A DNA stretch of 64,000 nt from Linnemannia schmuckeri (lineage: Eukaryota > Mortierellomycota > Mortierellomycetes > Mortierellales > Mortierellaceae). Both the position numbers and the translations under genes were made by a program. The notes under the pieces are model-generated. The model saw only the letters and a list, made by a program, of their open reading frames with translations. It had not been told where the DNA came from and did not search any database. Of this stretch, positions 20,539 to 33,615 are shown one piece after another; positions within the stretch are counted from its first letter, which is position 1, and every line of letters starts with the position of its first letter. The stretch is from assembly GCA_029449235.1 (NCBI GenBank), contig JANATG010000001.1, forward strand, positions 4,092,001-4,156,000. The letters run 5' to 3'.

Positions 20539-23500
20539 TTACCCAGCCAAGGCAGGACTGGTCTCCACACCAATAGCATCCGTTCCCACAAACCTCATCG
20601 CACCAATCGGCGACTCCTCATCCTGCTCCTTCCCCTCCTCACCGCCTCCTCCACCAGCTGGCTCACCATCCTCAACTGCCAAATGTGCCATAGCCAACGC
20701 AGCAATCACATCCTGCGTCTGATGTTTCCCCAACGTTGCCTGATAATACTGCCACCCACCACCCGATTCAAGGACTTTGATCTGATCGGAAGAAAGGCCT
20801 AAGTAGCAGGGGTCACAGAGCTTCTCAGCCTGCCCGTGACCGCTGTCGGTGTTGCCCTTGATCCCGCGCCATCCTGTTCCGAAACCACCGTACCCTCCTC
20901 CACCTGAGGTAGCAGTAGAGCTGGACTGGTCGAGGTTAAAGCTCTGACTGCGCTTAGTTGAGAGTGAAGCAGTAGCAGCAGCAGTAGTGTCTGCGGATCC
21001 GGTGGTGACAACACTATCAGAGGTACTTTGAAGCAACCCCGGGCGGGTCAAGTCTGGAGACTCTGGTGATGCAAGAGGGGAATTAAGTGCAAGACTGTCG
21101 ATGATTTGACCGTCATTTTCGAGTTGGCTTGCTCCTTCATGCGTCTTGGCCTCGGCCTCGCGTTCCGCCTCGAGTCCGAGAAGGAAGAGTTGGTCGATCT
21201 GTTTCTTGGTCAGGCAGTCCGAACACACAACTTTGCGACACTGTGAGCAAACATTCTGTGGTACGCATAAATAAATAACAACGTACATGCGTTAAATGAA
21301 GTCCTCATCAACGACGAATAACATTCTCAGGAAAGTAATAAAAGCAGTTTTAAAAGAACTTCAGCCTACCCTCCATTTGAACTTGAAGAGGTTGAATTCG
21401 GTCTTGCACAGTTCACACGCTTTGACGTTATTTTGGTTCTCATAAGGTGATCCAAGACTGGCATCTGATTTCCGGTTGCTTCCGCGGGTATTGTTGGGCG
21501 ATCCTCCATTCTGGCTCGAGGGCGTATCTTGGTTTGAAGTGATTGGACCCGTCCTACTCTTCATCTATGCGCGTAAAAAATAGTATTGGTCATTTCAAGG
21601 TTAGTTTGTCGCGTTATGACTAGTAACGTGATGCCATGGAATAAAAACAAAACACAGAGTCAAACTATACGTACGCGACTGAGACCGGCTTCAACAATGC
21701 CGCGAACCATGCCTGTGGCTCCAGAAGCAATCCCCGAGTCTTGATTGTAATCCTCAGGTCGGATCAGAATACTATCCACACTCTGGTTGCTGGCTCTTCG
21801 GTCTGTTGCAACTTGATGCGGGGGATTGGACTGGAGCTGCTGCTGTTGTTGGCCAGAAGATTCGATAGGGGAGGTCTCGGCGGAGTCGGAGGCAACAGTA
21901 GGAAAGACAGGCATGATTGCTTCTTCTGGGAACATGGTCTCAATACAATCGTCGCATGCACGCCCAACCTTTTCTGAGTGTGCTCCTTTGATCAATATCG
22001 TCTAACAAAAAAGAGGATACAAATAAAAAGACTCGGTCAGATTGACATCCATGACTTTTACATGTAAACGTCAATCACCAAAGCAAGAGAACTTACACGA
22101 GAAGAGCAAGAGTGACAGACGACCTTGCCACAGGCACGGCAATGATGCTTGCGCCGGAAAATGGTTCCAAATTCTTCGGTACAAATCATGCATCGAGTCG
22201 CCGACTGATCAGGGACCCAGACAGGGGCATTATAGTTCTCAATGACCCTCATAGGCTGCGTCTTCTGCGGAGAATATCCTGCTCCTGCGCCATTATTGCC
22301 ACCGGCACCAGATCCACCACTGCCAATCGCACTCGCGAACCCACCAGCAAAAGTAGTACTCCAAGGACTAGACACTTCGGGTTCGGTAGAGGCCAGTTGT
22401 TGCTGTTGGTGTCCAGCAAATGTGTTTGCCCTCGAGTCAGATCCAAAACTAGTAGGCGACCACAAACCAGTGTCGCGTCTAAGCAGCCCAGCGCCAAAGC
22501 TGGTCGCCGCAGCACTGATGCTCTGCATCGGGGTAATCGAGATTTTGAGCGTCCTCTTTGCAGAAAGGTACTCCTGAGTCGCGCGACGGATGGCTACCAT
22601 CCAAGCCTCCTTCTCACGCGGGGTATCAACATAGACCTGAGACGACTTTTCGGGACTCATGATCTGGAATGCATTCTTGGTCGGGTCTGGATCCTCAGCT
22701 CCAACAACCGTACAGTTCTCCAACCCAACTTTACGATGAAACGTCAGTGTGTCGTCCAGAGGGTTCAGACTAGGACTGGTCCAGACAATACAATCCGAGA
22801 ACAGGATGATCATACGCAGCTGGACATTGCGACGACAGACCTTCCAGACATTACCGCGCTTGAGCATCACGCGTCCCGGGATGATCAGGGGCTCGTTCAT
22901 GCCAGTGATCTTAGACTGTAGTCCAACCATCTCACCAAACATCTCGTGCTGACGAATGGTCTCATTGACAAAGTTCGCGGTCTGCTCCATTGACTCGAAA
23001 GCAGTTTGGAGCTTGCGATGGTCTGGGTGGTCTTCGGGCGTGTGGCGAAGAAGACCCTCGAGTAACATCCTGTAGCGAGGGATGCGCTGGACTGGCAGCA
23101 TCAAGTATGACTGGAAATCCAGGTTCTTGCACTCGGGTCTTCTCGCAGTCGACTATTACAAATCGGATGAAAATGAGCAGTTAATTGCCAGCTTTGAATG
23201 TGTGACAACATGAAACGCGTGAGAATATGATCATGAGTCAAGTGTTACCTTCAAGAACTCAGTGAAGCGGTCGTTGCGGTTCATGCAGTCGTTGATATGG
23301 GTCAGAGCTGAGGTGTAGGTCTTGACATAGTTCGAGTACATCTTCAAAAACGGAGCCTTTTTTTTTGGAAGGAAAGCACATGATTAGTTAACACGTCTCT
23401 CCAGAGCCATAGACGACAACAGTATCAGGCATTCAAAAGATAACTTACGATTTCGATGAAAATGTCACCAACACTCCAGTCGGCATCAAGGACAAGAAGT

Positions 23501-25635
23501 TGCTCTTGATCGCCTGCTTGACTACCAACAGTGACAAGGACCTGGTTTGGTTTGCCATTAGCTTTCGGCTCCTGAGACCCAGAGCCTCCTCCCTCGCCTC
23601 CACCATCTCCTCGATCCTCATCTCCATGTCTGCCTTCGGTCTCGTCCTCGTCACTCTCCCATCCAGTAGAGTAAGTGGTGCCACAGATCCGTGTCTCGAG
23701 CTGAGTGAGCAGCAAAGTGTTGATCTGCAAGATCTCTGAAAAGTTGGAAAAGATCTCGTTGACAGACTTCTTGGGCAGAAGGGGTGCTGCCGATGTTGCA
23801 AGAGTCGAGTTGGATCCCATGGTCGCGGTCGGGTACTGGCTGACTGTCAGAGAAAGGGTCGAAGAACTCGCCGCTGGATTGGTCGCTCCTGACCATCCCG
23901 AGTAGCCGTTGTTGTTATTAGGATTAGGGTGTTTATTAGTATTGTTGTTATGTTGTAGAGTCGTGTTGGCGGCCGAGTAGATGCTAGTGGTTGTGTTCGC
24001 TCCCGAGTAAGGATATCCCGAGGTGGTGTAGGGTGCATTCAGGGGTTCGTAAAAGAGCGTTTGGAGGATGACAAGTCCATCGACATATGATCGCTCTGTC
24101 CGCAGAATCTCCAAAATAATCTTTTGCCGTTCCTGAGTCAGTGTCTTGCTGTTATGGACCATGGTTGACGAGAGGGACGATTTTGGAAATGAACCTTTGT
24201 TCAGATACGTGTTCGACGGCGATGACGAGCTCGAGGATGACGTTGTGGACGATCGTCGCAATGCCAGTGGAGACTTATTGTTCTTGATCGCCTTTGGCAA
24301 TGGCGGGGGCATATTGTAGATACTGGGAGTCGGGGTAGGGCTTTGGTGACTGTGGCCATGACTGGTTGCAGAAGAACTGGAGTCGGTCGAAGGATCGGTC
24401 GAGCTCAAGTTGTGGTTGCTCATGGGCGTGGACAGATCCAGGTTGGAAGCATTTGGAGTCATGGTATAGTAGGTACTGGTCGTCGAATCTTGTCGAGCAT
24501 GCGTCGCATGGTGCGAATATGGGTAATGTTCCAAATGTGTTGTCGACGAAGCATTGGAGGGTGAGTAGTGAAAGATGCTACTGTCATCCCCGCCCCCACT
24601 GCCAACAGTACCGGAGTCGATTCCTGCCCCATCGTCGTGTCCATGTTGCGATTTATTCAATTCCTCGACATCTGGTACGTCATACAGGCGCCAGCCGGGT
24701 TTGGGTAGAGGGGGCATGGATGCATGACGATTGGCCTTTTCAGAGTTGACCGGGGTCGCAGTAGGTTCACTATTGACGACGGGGTCAACACCAGCAGGGA
24801 ACCCAGACGCCGAGGGGAGTGATGTCGAGAAACTATCTGTTATGGCATCACTATCCATAGCATCATCCAGGATGCAATGGGGGGAAGCAGCACGCATGAC
24901 AATGTGTCGAGGGTAGTTATTGCTGGCAGTAGTATGGGATGCGCCAAATGCCTGACGAGAACCCTTAAATGCAGCTGATGTTGGTGATCCAACCTTGCCT
25001 GACTTGGATGTGGCTGATCCATGGACCTTGACTGAAGAAGCAACAGCAGCGGATGCAGCAGATGTGGTCTCCTTGGCCGTACCAGACTGCGACTGGAGGT
25101 TCAGCCTTGCACGTCGAGGGGATGCAGCGTGTGGTAATCCGGTCGAGGTTCCCGTGTTGAGATTGGAGGAGGAGCCGTTGGTGGTAAGCATCATTTTGCT
25201 GAGTCGGTCAATTTTGGTCAGGCGAGATCGAGCACTCCCACTAAAGTTGCGTCGCTCCTTGTGATTCATCCCTGCATTGGGCGGCAAGGGCGGAGAGACG
25301 GCCGACACAGAGTTTGGGGATGTCGATGACGAGTGGTCGGACCGCATGTTTTGAGGGCGCTGATTCAGGGTCATAACCGAGGTTGTCTCTGGCAAGGCTG
25401 TCGAGGGAGACGCTCTGTTGGTGGGGAAGAGCCAAGATTGACGCAGGGAGGGGGATGTGTTGGATCGCCCTCCTGCAGGGCCCTGTTGACGAATTCGTTG
25501 TTGAATGTTGTATGGTTGGTGGATGTTATTGCTGTGGACGGGAGGAGGATGTGAGGGTGATGTGAGAGTGGGGGTCCGGCCTGGCGTGCTACCAGGCAGG
25601 GGAGTGTCATGAGGGGGGAGAGATGGGTTGTCCAT
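20539..25635 (-). CDS. Rho guanine exchange factor, DH-PH-FYVE-FYVE-like
   Basis: Six exons: 23449-25635, 23249-23356, 22097-23152, 21675-22001, 21370-21564, 20539-21255; all phase 0; 1529 aa. Residues 1-490 are disordered and Ser/Pro/Thr-rich. The DH domain starts at ERQKIILEILRTERSYVDGL (about 500), carries two low-complexity inserts (Asn/Thr-rich, then acidic), and continues through APFLKMYSNYVKTYTSAL and LMLPVQRIPRYRMLLEGLL. A PH domain follows (PGRVMLKRGNVWKVCRRNVQ ... KEAWMVAIRRA). The first FYVE finger has the PI3P-binding signature: WVPD, RRKHHCRACG and GRACDDC. A second zinc finger (ACELCKTEF, CSQCRKVVCSDC, CDPC) lacks the basic HHCR motif and holds an insert of about 130 residues. 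FGD-type exchange factors activate Cdc42/Rho at membranes; FYVE suggests endosomes. Confidence 0.92.
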
Positions 25636-28600
25636 GTCCGTCTATTGTCTGTGCGCCTTTGTTTTTTCTTTGCCGTGGACTGGGCCTATGCTGAAAGGCG
25701 ATTGAGAAAGAAAGAGGGTGGGAACGTGGCAAGGGGTGCAGCAGAGAATGTTGGATTGACTCTTGTGATTTGATGCTTGGGTGCGTATGTGTGAAGATGG
25801 GGGGGGGAGGTGAGAGTATGCTATCAAAGAAGGGTGTCGAATCAAAGTCGAGGTGTATGCTATGGTGGCAAAAGAGGAGGAACGAGGATCAGTGGGAGTG
25901 GGAATTGGAGGTAAAGAGGGAGGAACGGGTAAGTGTACTGGAGGCGCGCAGGAACGCGAGAGGCCAATAGGATTTCGTGAGCTGACGGGATCACTGACAG
26001 GGTAGGTAAATCAACAGTCTTGGTGCAACTGTGATAGATATCAACGTACTCAACACGAAGGGAAGGTGTAGTCTGATCGCCGATGAGCAAAAGTGTCGGA
26101 ATGGAGTGATGGAGGCAGAATTCAGACTGGTGGTGAATGGCAGGCTGATCAGGTTGGGAGGTAGGTAGTCGAAGAAGGCGAAAAAAGGGGAGAGGAGGGG
26201 TGTAGAGTGTGTTGTGAGAGAGGAAGTGAGAGATTGTATATGGCTTTGGAGGTTTGATATGTGCTGCAAGGTGCGAGTAGATCGACAGGGCAGGGATATT
26301 TACAAGTCAAGCTGGAAAAAGATTAGCGGAGGTGATATGGGGGTAGCAGAAAGAGAGGGGTTAACAGAGAGAGAGAGAGAGAGGATGCGAAAAGAAGACA
26401 AAGTTGGAAGAAAGGAAAAGAAGAGAAGAAAACGAAAGAGAAGACAAAAGAGACAAAGGAAAGAGAAGAAGTAAAAGAACAAGAAAAGAAGGGGGAACCA
26501 GCCCTAGCATTGAATCGTGGTCGTTGTCTTCTCTCTTCTTTTTTTTTTGCGTCATGCTGAGCATCCACAGGCTATCAGTTGCTCACTCACCTTTTCGACT
26601 GCCCACGGTCATCATACCTGTTCCCCCACCTCCTTCTCTTTTCCCTCCTTCTTTCTCTCCGCGCCATTTTTACCCTCTTAACAAAGGAAAAGGAGAAGGA
26701 GAAGCAGGGTGTGTGCCTGATATGACAGTGTGAGTGTGTTGGTGGATGACTGAACAACTGCGTCGGCCGGTCGTGTAATACACAAAGAGAAAGGGACTAG
26801 TTGCTCTCAGGTACTCCCTCTTTCATGTTGACTGTACCCTAGTATGTGTTATTTTGGTTGTGGGTGATCAGGCGGAGAACTGAAGAAAGGGGTGAAAAAG
26901 AAAAAAAAAATCTTTGCTTACACTTACAGCAGCAGACGCGCGGTTTGAATAAAAAGGGTGCCTGACATGACGATTTTGTTCAAACAAGCACCAAGGGTCG
27001 TACTTGTCCCTGTCCCTATCCCTGTCTGTCTGTGTGCCTGAGCATGTTGTTTGTGAGGAGAGGAGAAGGCAGGAGAGAAACAAAAAAAAAGGAGTTGGGC
27101 GCCCTAGGCAACATGACCTCCATGATTGCTGAATGGCTTTTGATCGAGTCGGATCATGTTGTCAGCTAGGGGAAAGTAACTGTGAGAGGGAGGGAAGACA
27201 TGACTTCCTCTTCCAGAAGGAAAAAAAGACAAAAAAAAAACAAAGGGGAATGACAGCAGCATATCCTTCTGTTCAATTCCCTTATTACTACCTCAATCTG
27301 ACATGCCCAAACACAGGACCAAGATCCGTTCCACAATTCGTAAAAAGGCCCTTGATTTCCACCCTCTCTGTTGGATGCTCCTTTAGCGAAAAAGTGAATA
27401 ACGTGGCGTTGAAAACCGGGTTCCACCAAAAGCGCGGATCTGGCAAAAATTGAATTGCCATTCTACTCGCCTAGTTCTTACCCTACTGCCACTGGTTTCT
27501 TATTCAATACTAATAATGACCCTCTTCACTACCCCTTTTCTCAACATGATCCTCCGGCCATCCATTCGCAGGTACTATTATTTAATAAAAAGCGAAGCTA
27601 TGACGACAGCAAGCGATCATCAACCTTCCACTTCGCCATCTGTCCTAAAAACACTGCACGTCGCATGCTATTGTTGCTGCTGTGACATGCTTCTATTTTT
27701 CAGCAAAAAAGGAACAAAAAGACAAAGCCCTGAGCCGACCGACGACCTTAACGAAACATATACACACATACACAGACAAAGGTCAATTATTAATGCCAAG
27801 TAATAAAAAGAAAAAGGGCAGGTAGAGTGTTCATGAATGACGGAGTCGCCTCCTCCTCCTCGTTCATCGCTGCATGATATCCTGCTTTGCCCGCGCAAAA
27901 ATGAGGGGCTCAGTTACAAATGACCGATGTGCTCTCACATACGACACCCTCATTCTATTCTCTCTGAGTGTTTTCTGATCCTTTCATTCATTTTCACTCC
28001 TTGCTTACATGCGCCTCACTTGCCAATGTTTTTCTTCCTTTTGGCTGAATGCCTTCGCTTTGTTGTTAACCTTGAATTTTCTACCCGAAGACAGTTCATC
28101 CCAATTCATGCAATTGCGCGTCTTGGCCAATGTTGTCAGCATAGTCGGTCTGCTGCCGTAAACCCCCTGTCCATGTTCTGTATACTTTCAACGAAAAGAA
28201 AAAGAACCAAAAAAGGAGGTGGCGAGAGATGAACCATGTCTTGCAGTGGTATTATGCAAAACTTCAAATAGGCGATGACAGGGTGCTGAGGTCAACAACA
28301 AGGGTAAATAACTATTTATCTAACGTTTAATGGGAGGGGCATGGTCTATGCTTCTTGTTTAGTCCCCCTGGTTGTTGTTGTTTTTGTTTCTCCCTTCCTT
28401 CTCCACGCGATCTTCCTGCTCAGATGGTCAGTGCCTCTTCCCGTTGTTGCTAGAGCCATTACGACTTTGCCTGTTAATACGGAGAAAAAAAAAAAAAAAA
28501 AACAAATTTGGGCGGATCGTTTTGAAACTAGTTTCCCGCTCTTTGCTTCTCCCCACAGTGAATAGTATGCCAGGCCATTCAAGAACAGCATCTACCAAAA

Positions 28601-28720
28601 ATTTGTGTGTTTGTTGATGTTGTTTATTTACAGGTGTCGCTGGGGTCTCGGGGAGGAAGGGGGGGATCGTCTGTTCAAAGCGCGGGCGGGTGCGATGAGA
28701 TGTAGCGGAGCACCATGGGT
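25636..28720. other. Long gene-poor region upstream of the Rho GEF
   Basis: About 3.1 kb without a supportable gene. The side next to the Rho GEF is likely its promoter and long 5' leader. It contains GA-rich stretches near 26350-26480 and A/T-rich runs near 26906, 27230 and 28483. Open frames here are low-complexity or start at TTG. No RNA gene was recognised. Confidence 0.5.
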
Positions 28721-29383
28721 TCACAGTGCACGCCAAAAACGGCGGGCCCAAGAAGAGGACCCCTTCTTATCCTCTAGGATTGCCGAGTCGGTCTCTAGAC
28801 TATCCTCTGTTGCAGATACCAAAGTGTGTGCAGAGTTTAAAGTCGGATCATGTGCATGAGACGGTGAAGAAAAGTAGTTCAGGCGTGCAGAAGCTGGTTC
28901 AAAGGCGAGGTTGTCTCCAGTCACAAAATCGATACAATTGAATCCAAAATTGCAGAGCGCCTGGGACAGTCTACTTCCGGGGCTCGTAGGGACCAGACGG
29001 GCGCCCACATCGGCTTCTCCCCATGCCAGGTCATTGCTGTTGTCGTCTCTTAAAGTGGGTTCCACATCATTGTCGGAAAAGTCGGTGTGGTTGCATTGCT
29101 GCTGCTGTTGCTGTCCATAAAGGTGATGGGCGTGAGTATGATGAGCATAGGGTCTATGGCGACGGTTGTTGGCTTGACTTGCAGGCTGCTGTGCCGAATC
29201 GTCAGCGAGAGTTGAGAACGCCTTGGAGGACTGTGCGTGGAGGATGGCCTCCCAGCAATGATCTTCGTCGTTATGATACATTGAGCAAAGGCCACGAGAG
29301 TATATCGTAATCCAGGATCCATCAGAGGTCCCTCCCGTGACTGGGGAGTCTTCGTCAAAGTGGTTGTTCAAAGCTGAACCCAT
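28721..29383 (-). CDS. Hypothetical protein, unrecognised
   Basis: Single-exon frame of 220 aa opened by an ATG at 29383. The amino-terminal third is varied (SWITIYSRGLCSMYHNDEDH). The middle holds His-rich (HHTHAHHLYG) and poly-Gln tracts, and the tail is acidic, ending SSSWARRFWRAL. I do not recognise a family and see no signal peptide or membrane segment. The length, mixed composition and a C-rich 5' leader favour a real gene, but it could still be an open frame by chance. It is divergent from the first Sel1 gene. Confidence 0.5.
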   Translation of the reverse strand: MGSALNNHFDEDSPVTGGTSDGSWITIYSRGLCSMYHNDEDHCWEAILHAQSSKAFSTLADDSAQQPASQANNRRHRPYAHHTHAHHLYGQQQQQQCNHTDFSDNDVEPTLRDDNSNDLAWGEADVGARLVPTSPGSRLSQALCNFGFNCIDFVTGDNLAFEPASARLNYFSSPSHAHDPTLNSAHTLVSATEDSLETDSAILEDKKGSSSWARRFWRAL

Positions 29384-30318
29384 GAGTGTAATGTTAGGTA
29401 TGCTTTGACGACTAGTTGGGATGGAAGAAAGGGAAAAAGGAAGGAATGAGTTAAAAGTAAGAAGAATGGGGTAGTTGGAGTGCAGTTGTTTTTGCTTGTT
29501 GAGGGGCGGGTGAGGATTGAGTGCCTGTCTCTTTTGCAGAAGTGGAAGGGAGAAGGACGAAGGAATGGTGTATGTGTGAGGGATGTAGCGAATGAAAGTA
29601 AAAAGAATAACGGTCGCTTTTATGAAGCAGTTGGGGCAGAGAAGAACAAAGAATGAATTTCATAAGAAAGCACCGTGTTGCAGCCAGGAGTTGAGAATGG
29701 ATGAGACAAAAGCGATCGAACTGACCGAGACAGGCCCAACCGCGACTGAAACTGATGAGGGACTACCATCGAGGACTGATCATCCTAAAAAGGAAAGCGC
29801 CAGAAGAGACGGATCGTTTGGTGGCAAAACGGAAAAGGATGTCTGTTTTGGGATGGGGCTCATGCGCATATGGTGGAAGCAATTAACACATACTCATAGC
29901 CTGCTATAGACTCGTCTGGACCCTCTTGTATGCTGAAGAGTCGACAGGTACGCATCAATCACACTTTGCTCCCTTGTTTGTTTATGTGTCCCTGTCATCC
30001 GTCTACTCTTAGAGTGCGCTTACTCACTGGCACTCCCTGTCGAAATTCTCGTCCCATCGGCCCATGCGTGCTCTTTCTCTTCTTAGGGGTCGACGCTCGC
30101 CGCCTTTTACTCGCCTTGACCTCTCCCTCTCCCTCTCTTTCATGTTTTCTTCTTTCTTCCTCCCTTATCCAGTTTCTTCCTTCTTCTCTCTTCTTCATTA
30201 CACCTCTCAACTCTCTCCTCCTTCGCTTCACATCGGCATTCCTACATCAAGTCATCGACCTAAACCCAACACAAACCAACCAAAAATAGCCCCTCACTCC
30301 AAGACAACAAAATAACAA
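29384..30318. other. Divergent intergenic region
   Basis: Spacer of 935 bp between the hypothetical minus-strand gene and the Sel1 gene. The Sel1 side becomes a strongly pyrimidine-rich leader (30100-30230) ending in AC-rich sequence before the ATG, as at other genes in this window. No other gene seen. Confidence 0.55.
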
Positions 30319-32541
30319 ATGGTGCAGCAACCAACAGAAACACGTCATGAACCCGTTCAGGGGGTGCGGTCAGTCTACAAAAATGGTCTTCCCGCGTCCT
30401 CGTCGTTATCCTCGGATGTCGTTTTTATCGACTGCCATGAGGATAGCGCAGCCGGAAAGGATGTCGTACTATGGGATGACGTCCTGTTGGTCTTCAAGGA
30501 TGCTCTTTATGCCCGCAACGGGTCCAGAGCAATTACTTTCTTAAAAGGGTCCGACTTTCGCACGTATGTATATTTTCTTATTTCTGTACATAACGAGGGC
30601 GTCTTTTGACACAGGCACAGGACAGACTATAGTTATAACATATGTATTTCTGATATATTCAAACATAATAGGTTGGAACCCTTCCGCTTTGTTGCTGTGC
30701 CAGGCGCCACCTTGGAGGTCGTTATCGAGGATCCAACGTCCGAGCCCGAGGCCACTCCTCCGCCTCAAGAAACATCGCAAGCAGCACCCCAAGAGGCACT
30801 CATGTCGATGTCAAGTTTGGCAACAACTCTCCCCGGCTACGAACCCTTAATGAGTACATCCAGCTCGGCAGCCCCTCCAGCATACCAGTTCTCCTCCAAC
30901 GACCGCGTTCTGAGCTCCAACATTGTCAACCCTTCGACCACCTCGCAGCCTAGATACACTGCAAACGAAATCTCCCAAACAACCGCCGCAGCCGAAGCAG
31001 GAGACGCTGAGGCACAGTTCAAGATGGGAGAGATGTACCAGAACGGAAAAAGCGGCCTCTTGCAGGACTTCAGGAAGGCGATGGAGTGGTATCTAAAAGC
31101 GGCTGACAAAGGAAACATGCAGGCTCAACAAAGCATCGGCATCCTCTACTATGGCGGTCATGGGGTCCCCAAGGACTATACACAGGCGATGGACTGGCTC
31201 CTGAAGGCTGCTAAGCAAGGCTACTCGGTTGCCCAAAACGACGTCGGCAACCTCTACTATCACGGACACGGTGTCAAGCAGAGTTATTCGAAGGCGATGG
31301 AGTGGTACATGATGGCGGCTGACCAAGGGTACCTCCATTCCATGCAGAATATAGGGTGTCTGTATGAGAGCGGTCATGCTGTTTCCAAGGACTACGAGGT
31401 TGCCATGGAGTGGTTCACCAAGGCCGCTAAGCAAGGGCACGCTGACGCTCAAAACAACATTGGCAACAAGTACTTTCACGGTCATGGCGTCAAACAGGAC
31501 TATGTCAAGGCAATGGAATGGTACCTCCTGGCGGCCGACCAAGGACTGGCTCAGGCACAATCTAACATCGGATGTCTCTATGATGCTGGCAATGGTGTCC
31601 TCAAGGATAAAACAAAGGCGATGGAGTGGTTCTTGAAGGCCAGCGACCAGAACCATGCAGGCGCTCAGAACAACATTGGCAACCTTTACTATCACGGATA
31701 CGACGGCACCAAGAATTACGAGGCGGCAATGGAGTGGTACATTAAGGGTGCCAGCCAAGGCTTTGCGGACGCCCAAAATAGTGTCGGCAACATGTATTAC
31801 CATGGCCAAGGAGTCACTCAGGACTATGCCCAGGCACTTGAGTGGTACCTCAAGGCGGCCGACCAAGGGTTTGCTCAGGCGCAGAGCAACATCGGATGTA
31901 TGTACGAGGGCGGTCGGGGCGTTGCAAGGGACTATGCAAAGGCGATCGAGTGGATCCGTAAGGCGACAGACCAAGACCACGCAGGCGCTCAAAACAATCT
32001 CGGCAATCTCTACTTTTACGGCTATGGCGTCACCAAGAGCTACAATACGGCCATGGAATGGTACCTCAAGGGTGCCAGTCAAGGTTACGCAGATGCACAG
32101 AACAGTGTCGGCAACATGTTCTACCATGGATTTGGTGTCACCAAGAGTTATACGTCTGCCTTTGACTGGTACCTCAAGGCGGCCCACCAAGAACTGGCTC
32201 AGGCGCAACAGAACCTGGGGTTCCTCTACGAGAGCGGGTATGGTGTTGTGAAGGACTACTCTAAGGCGATGGAGTGGTATCTCAAGTCTGCGAACCAGGA
32301 TCATAAGGAGGGCCAGAACAGTGTCGCCAAGATGTACCACAACGGACGCGGAGTACCCAAGGACCTTGCGGTGGCGATGGAATGGTACTCTCGGGCATCT
32401 GATCAGGGACATGAGGCCGCCAAGAAGAGCTTTGAAGGTCTTCGTAAGCAAGGCATTAGGCCTAGCAAGGAGCCTGCTACGACTTGCGGGCGAGGCAAGA
32501 ATGAGACGATTGTTAATAAATTCAAGTCGAAATTCTGGTAG
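30319..32541 (+). CDS. Sel1-repeat protein with 13 repeats
   Basis: Two exons: 30319-30563 and 30672-32541, joined at FR-T|LEPF; 704 aa. Residues about 15-105 form an N-terminal module (VVFIDCHEDSAA, VVLWDDVLLVFKDALYAR, AITFLKGSDF, PFRFVAVPGATLEVVIED) that recurs in the neighbouring Sel1 gene and which I do not recognise as a named domain. A Pro/Ser/Thr linker follows, then 13 Sel1 repeats of 36 residues with the signature A-EWYLKAADQG-A-AQ-N-G-LY-HG-GV-KDY. Sel1 repeats make alpha-solenoids that bind partner proteins, often in ERAD or signalling. No signal peptide or kinase domain is present. Repeats from 31546 on are arranged in a 324-bp higher-order unit. Confidence 0.92.
31546..32410 (+). 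repeat. 324-bp higher-order repeat of three Sel1 motifs
   Basis: The motif AQAQSNIG (or AQAQQNLG) recurs at 31546, 31870 and 32194, exactly 324 bp apart. Each unit has the same three Sel1 types: AQAQ-NIGC, AGAQNN-GNLY and ADAQNSVGNM. Two full units and a partial third are seen. Confidence 0.85.
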
Positions 32542-33615
32542 CCTTGGCATCTGCAGCCATGTGCACCCCATCTCTATTACTTTTCTTCGTAAATCGTGGG
32601 CGTCTTGATGGATGCATGGATCTGATGACCTGTATCAATCGCAAGGTAATGGACAAGGATGAATAAGAAAAGAGTTTCTATTTGCGGATGCTGTTGAAAA
32701 CATTCCGCGAAGTGAGGGAGATAGTTCTTTGAGAATGATCGAAGGAGAGGTATTTGATGCTAATGAGCGGAATTGAGCCAATGAAAAAAAAAAGGGGGGG
32801 GGAGGGAAGGTGGAGAGAGGGTGTTGTTGAGTAGATGGTATGAATGGCGAAGCATGTTAAGAAAATCAACCCTCTAAAGATTACAGACGGATGATCGCAA
32901 GGCAGATTGAAAACAGGCGAAAAGAGATGAAAGAAACTGGGACATTTCAAGCAGGTAGCAACAACCATGAAAAAAAAAATGGACAAAACCTACGAGCGGA
33001 AATCTACAACACACGATACTTGGATGTTTGCAATTTTCGTGGCCAACATCTTAGATCTGTAGAAGGCTGAGACGGCCCCTCGGGTGGGGTTGTTGTTGGG
33101 ACAGCATTTCGTAAGGTAATGGCTGTCGATAGAGGCAGGGTATCGACATGGAGCGCTCTCTCTCTCTACTTGTGTGTGCTGTGGTTTGTCTTTGTTTGTT
33201 TGATTGTTGTCTATCGTGTTGGCTCTTTTTTACTTCTCAAAATTGGATTGTATCTTCTACTTTGTGCTTTTGCCATTGCTGTTTGCCCATTAGGCCACTC
33301 ACTTCAGGTACACATTCATGTACCAAACCGCATCCCATGGGCTTTTGCACTTGACACACACTCCTCTCTCTGTATCTTTTTTTTTCACACCCATCCTCGC
33401 TCTGTCCCTCTTTTCCTTTTAGTCTTCCCTAACACTACGCCTCTCGTCCTCTCCCTCACTTTTCCTCTCCCATCCCTTCCTTCTTTCACCGCCATTACTT
33501 TCTTGTCTCTTGCATTCACCGCGATTTCTCTTTTTCAAAGTTAGATCACTTGAATCACTCCCTCCTCTGACCACCAGCACCACCACTACAGCAACAACAA
33601 TAACACGAACGGAAA
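32542..33615. other. Intergenic between tandem Sel1 genes
   Basis: Spacer of about 1.07 kb. Its right half (33360-33550) is a pyrimidine-rich leader then CA-rich up to the ATG. No gene. A G run lies near 32795. Confidence 0.55.

Noticed and set aside
22112..22921. 269-codon plus-strand frame
   Set aside because: Lies opposite the PH-FYVE exon of the Rho GEF and has no motifs.
27450..27803. Short plus-strand frames upstream of the hypothetical gene
   Set aside because: Start at non-ATG codons or encode low-complexity peptides with no family features.
31093..32571. 492-codon open frame antisense to the 13-repeat Sel1 gene
   Set aside because: It mirrors the 36-residue repeat of the sense strand and follows from its codon bias; it has no own domain.
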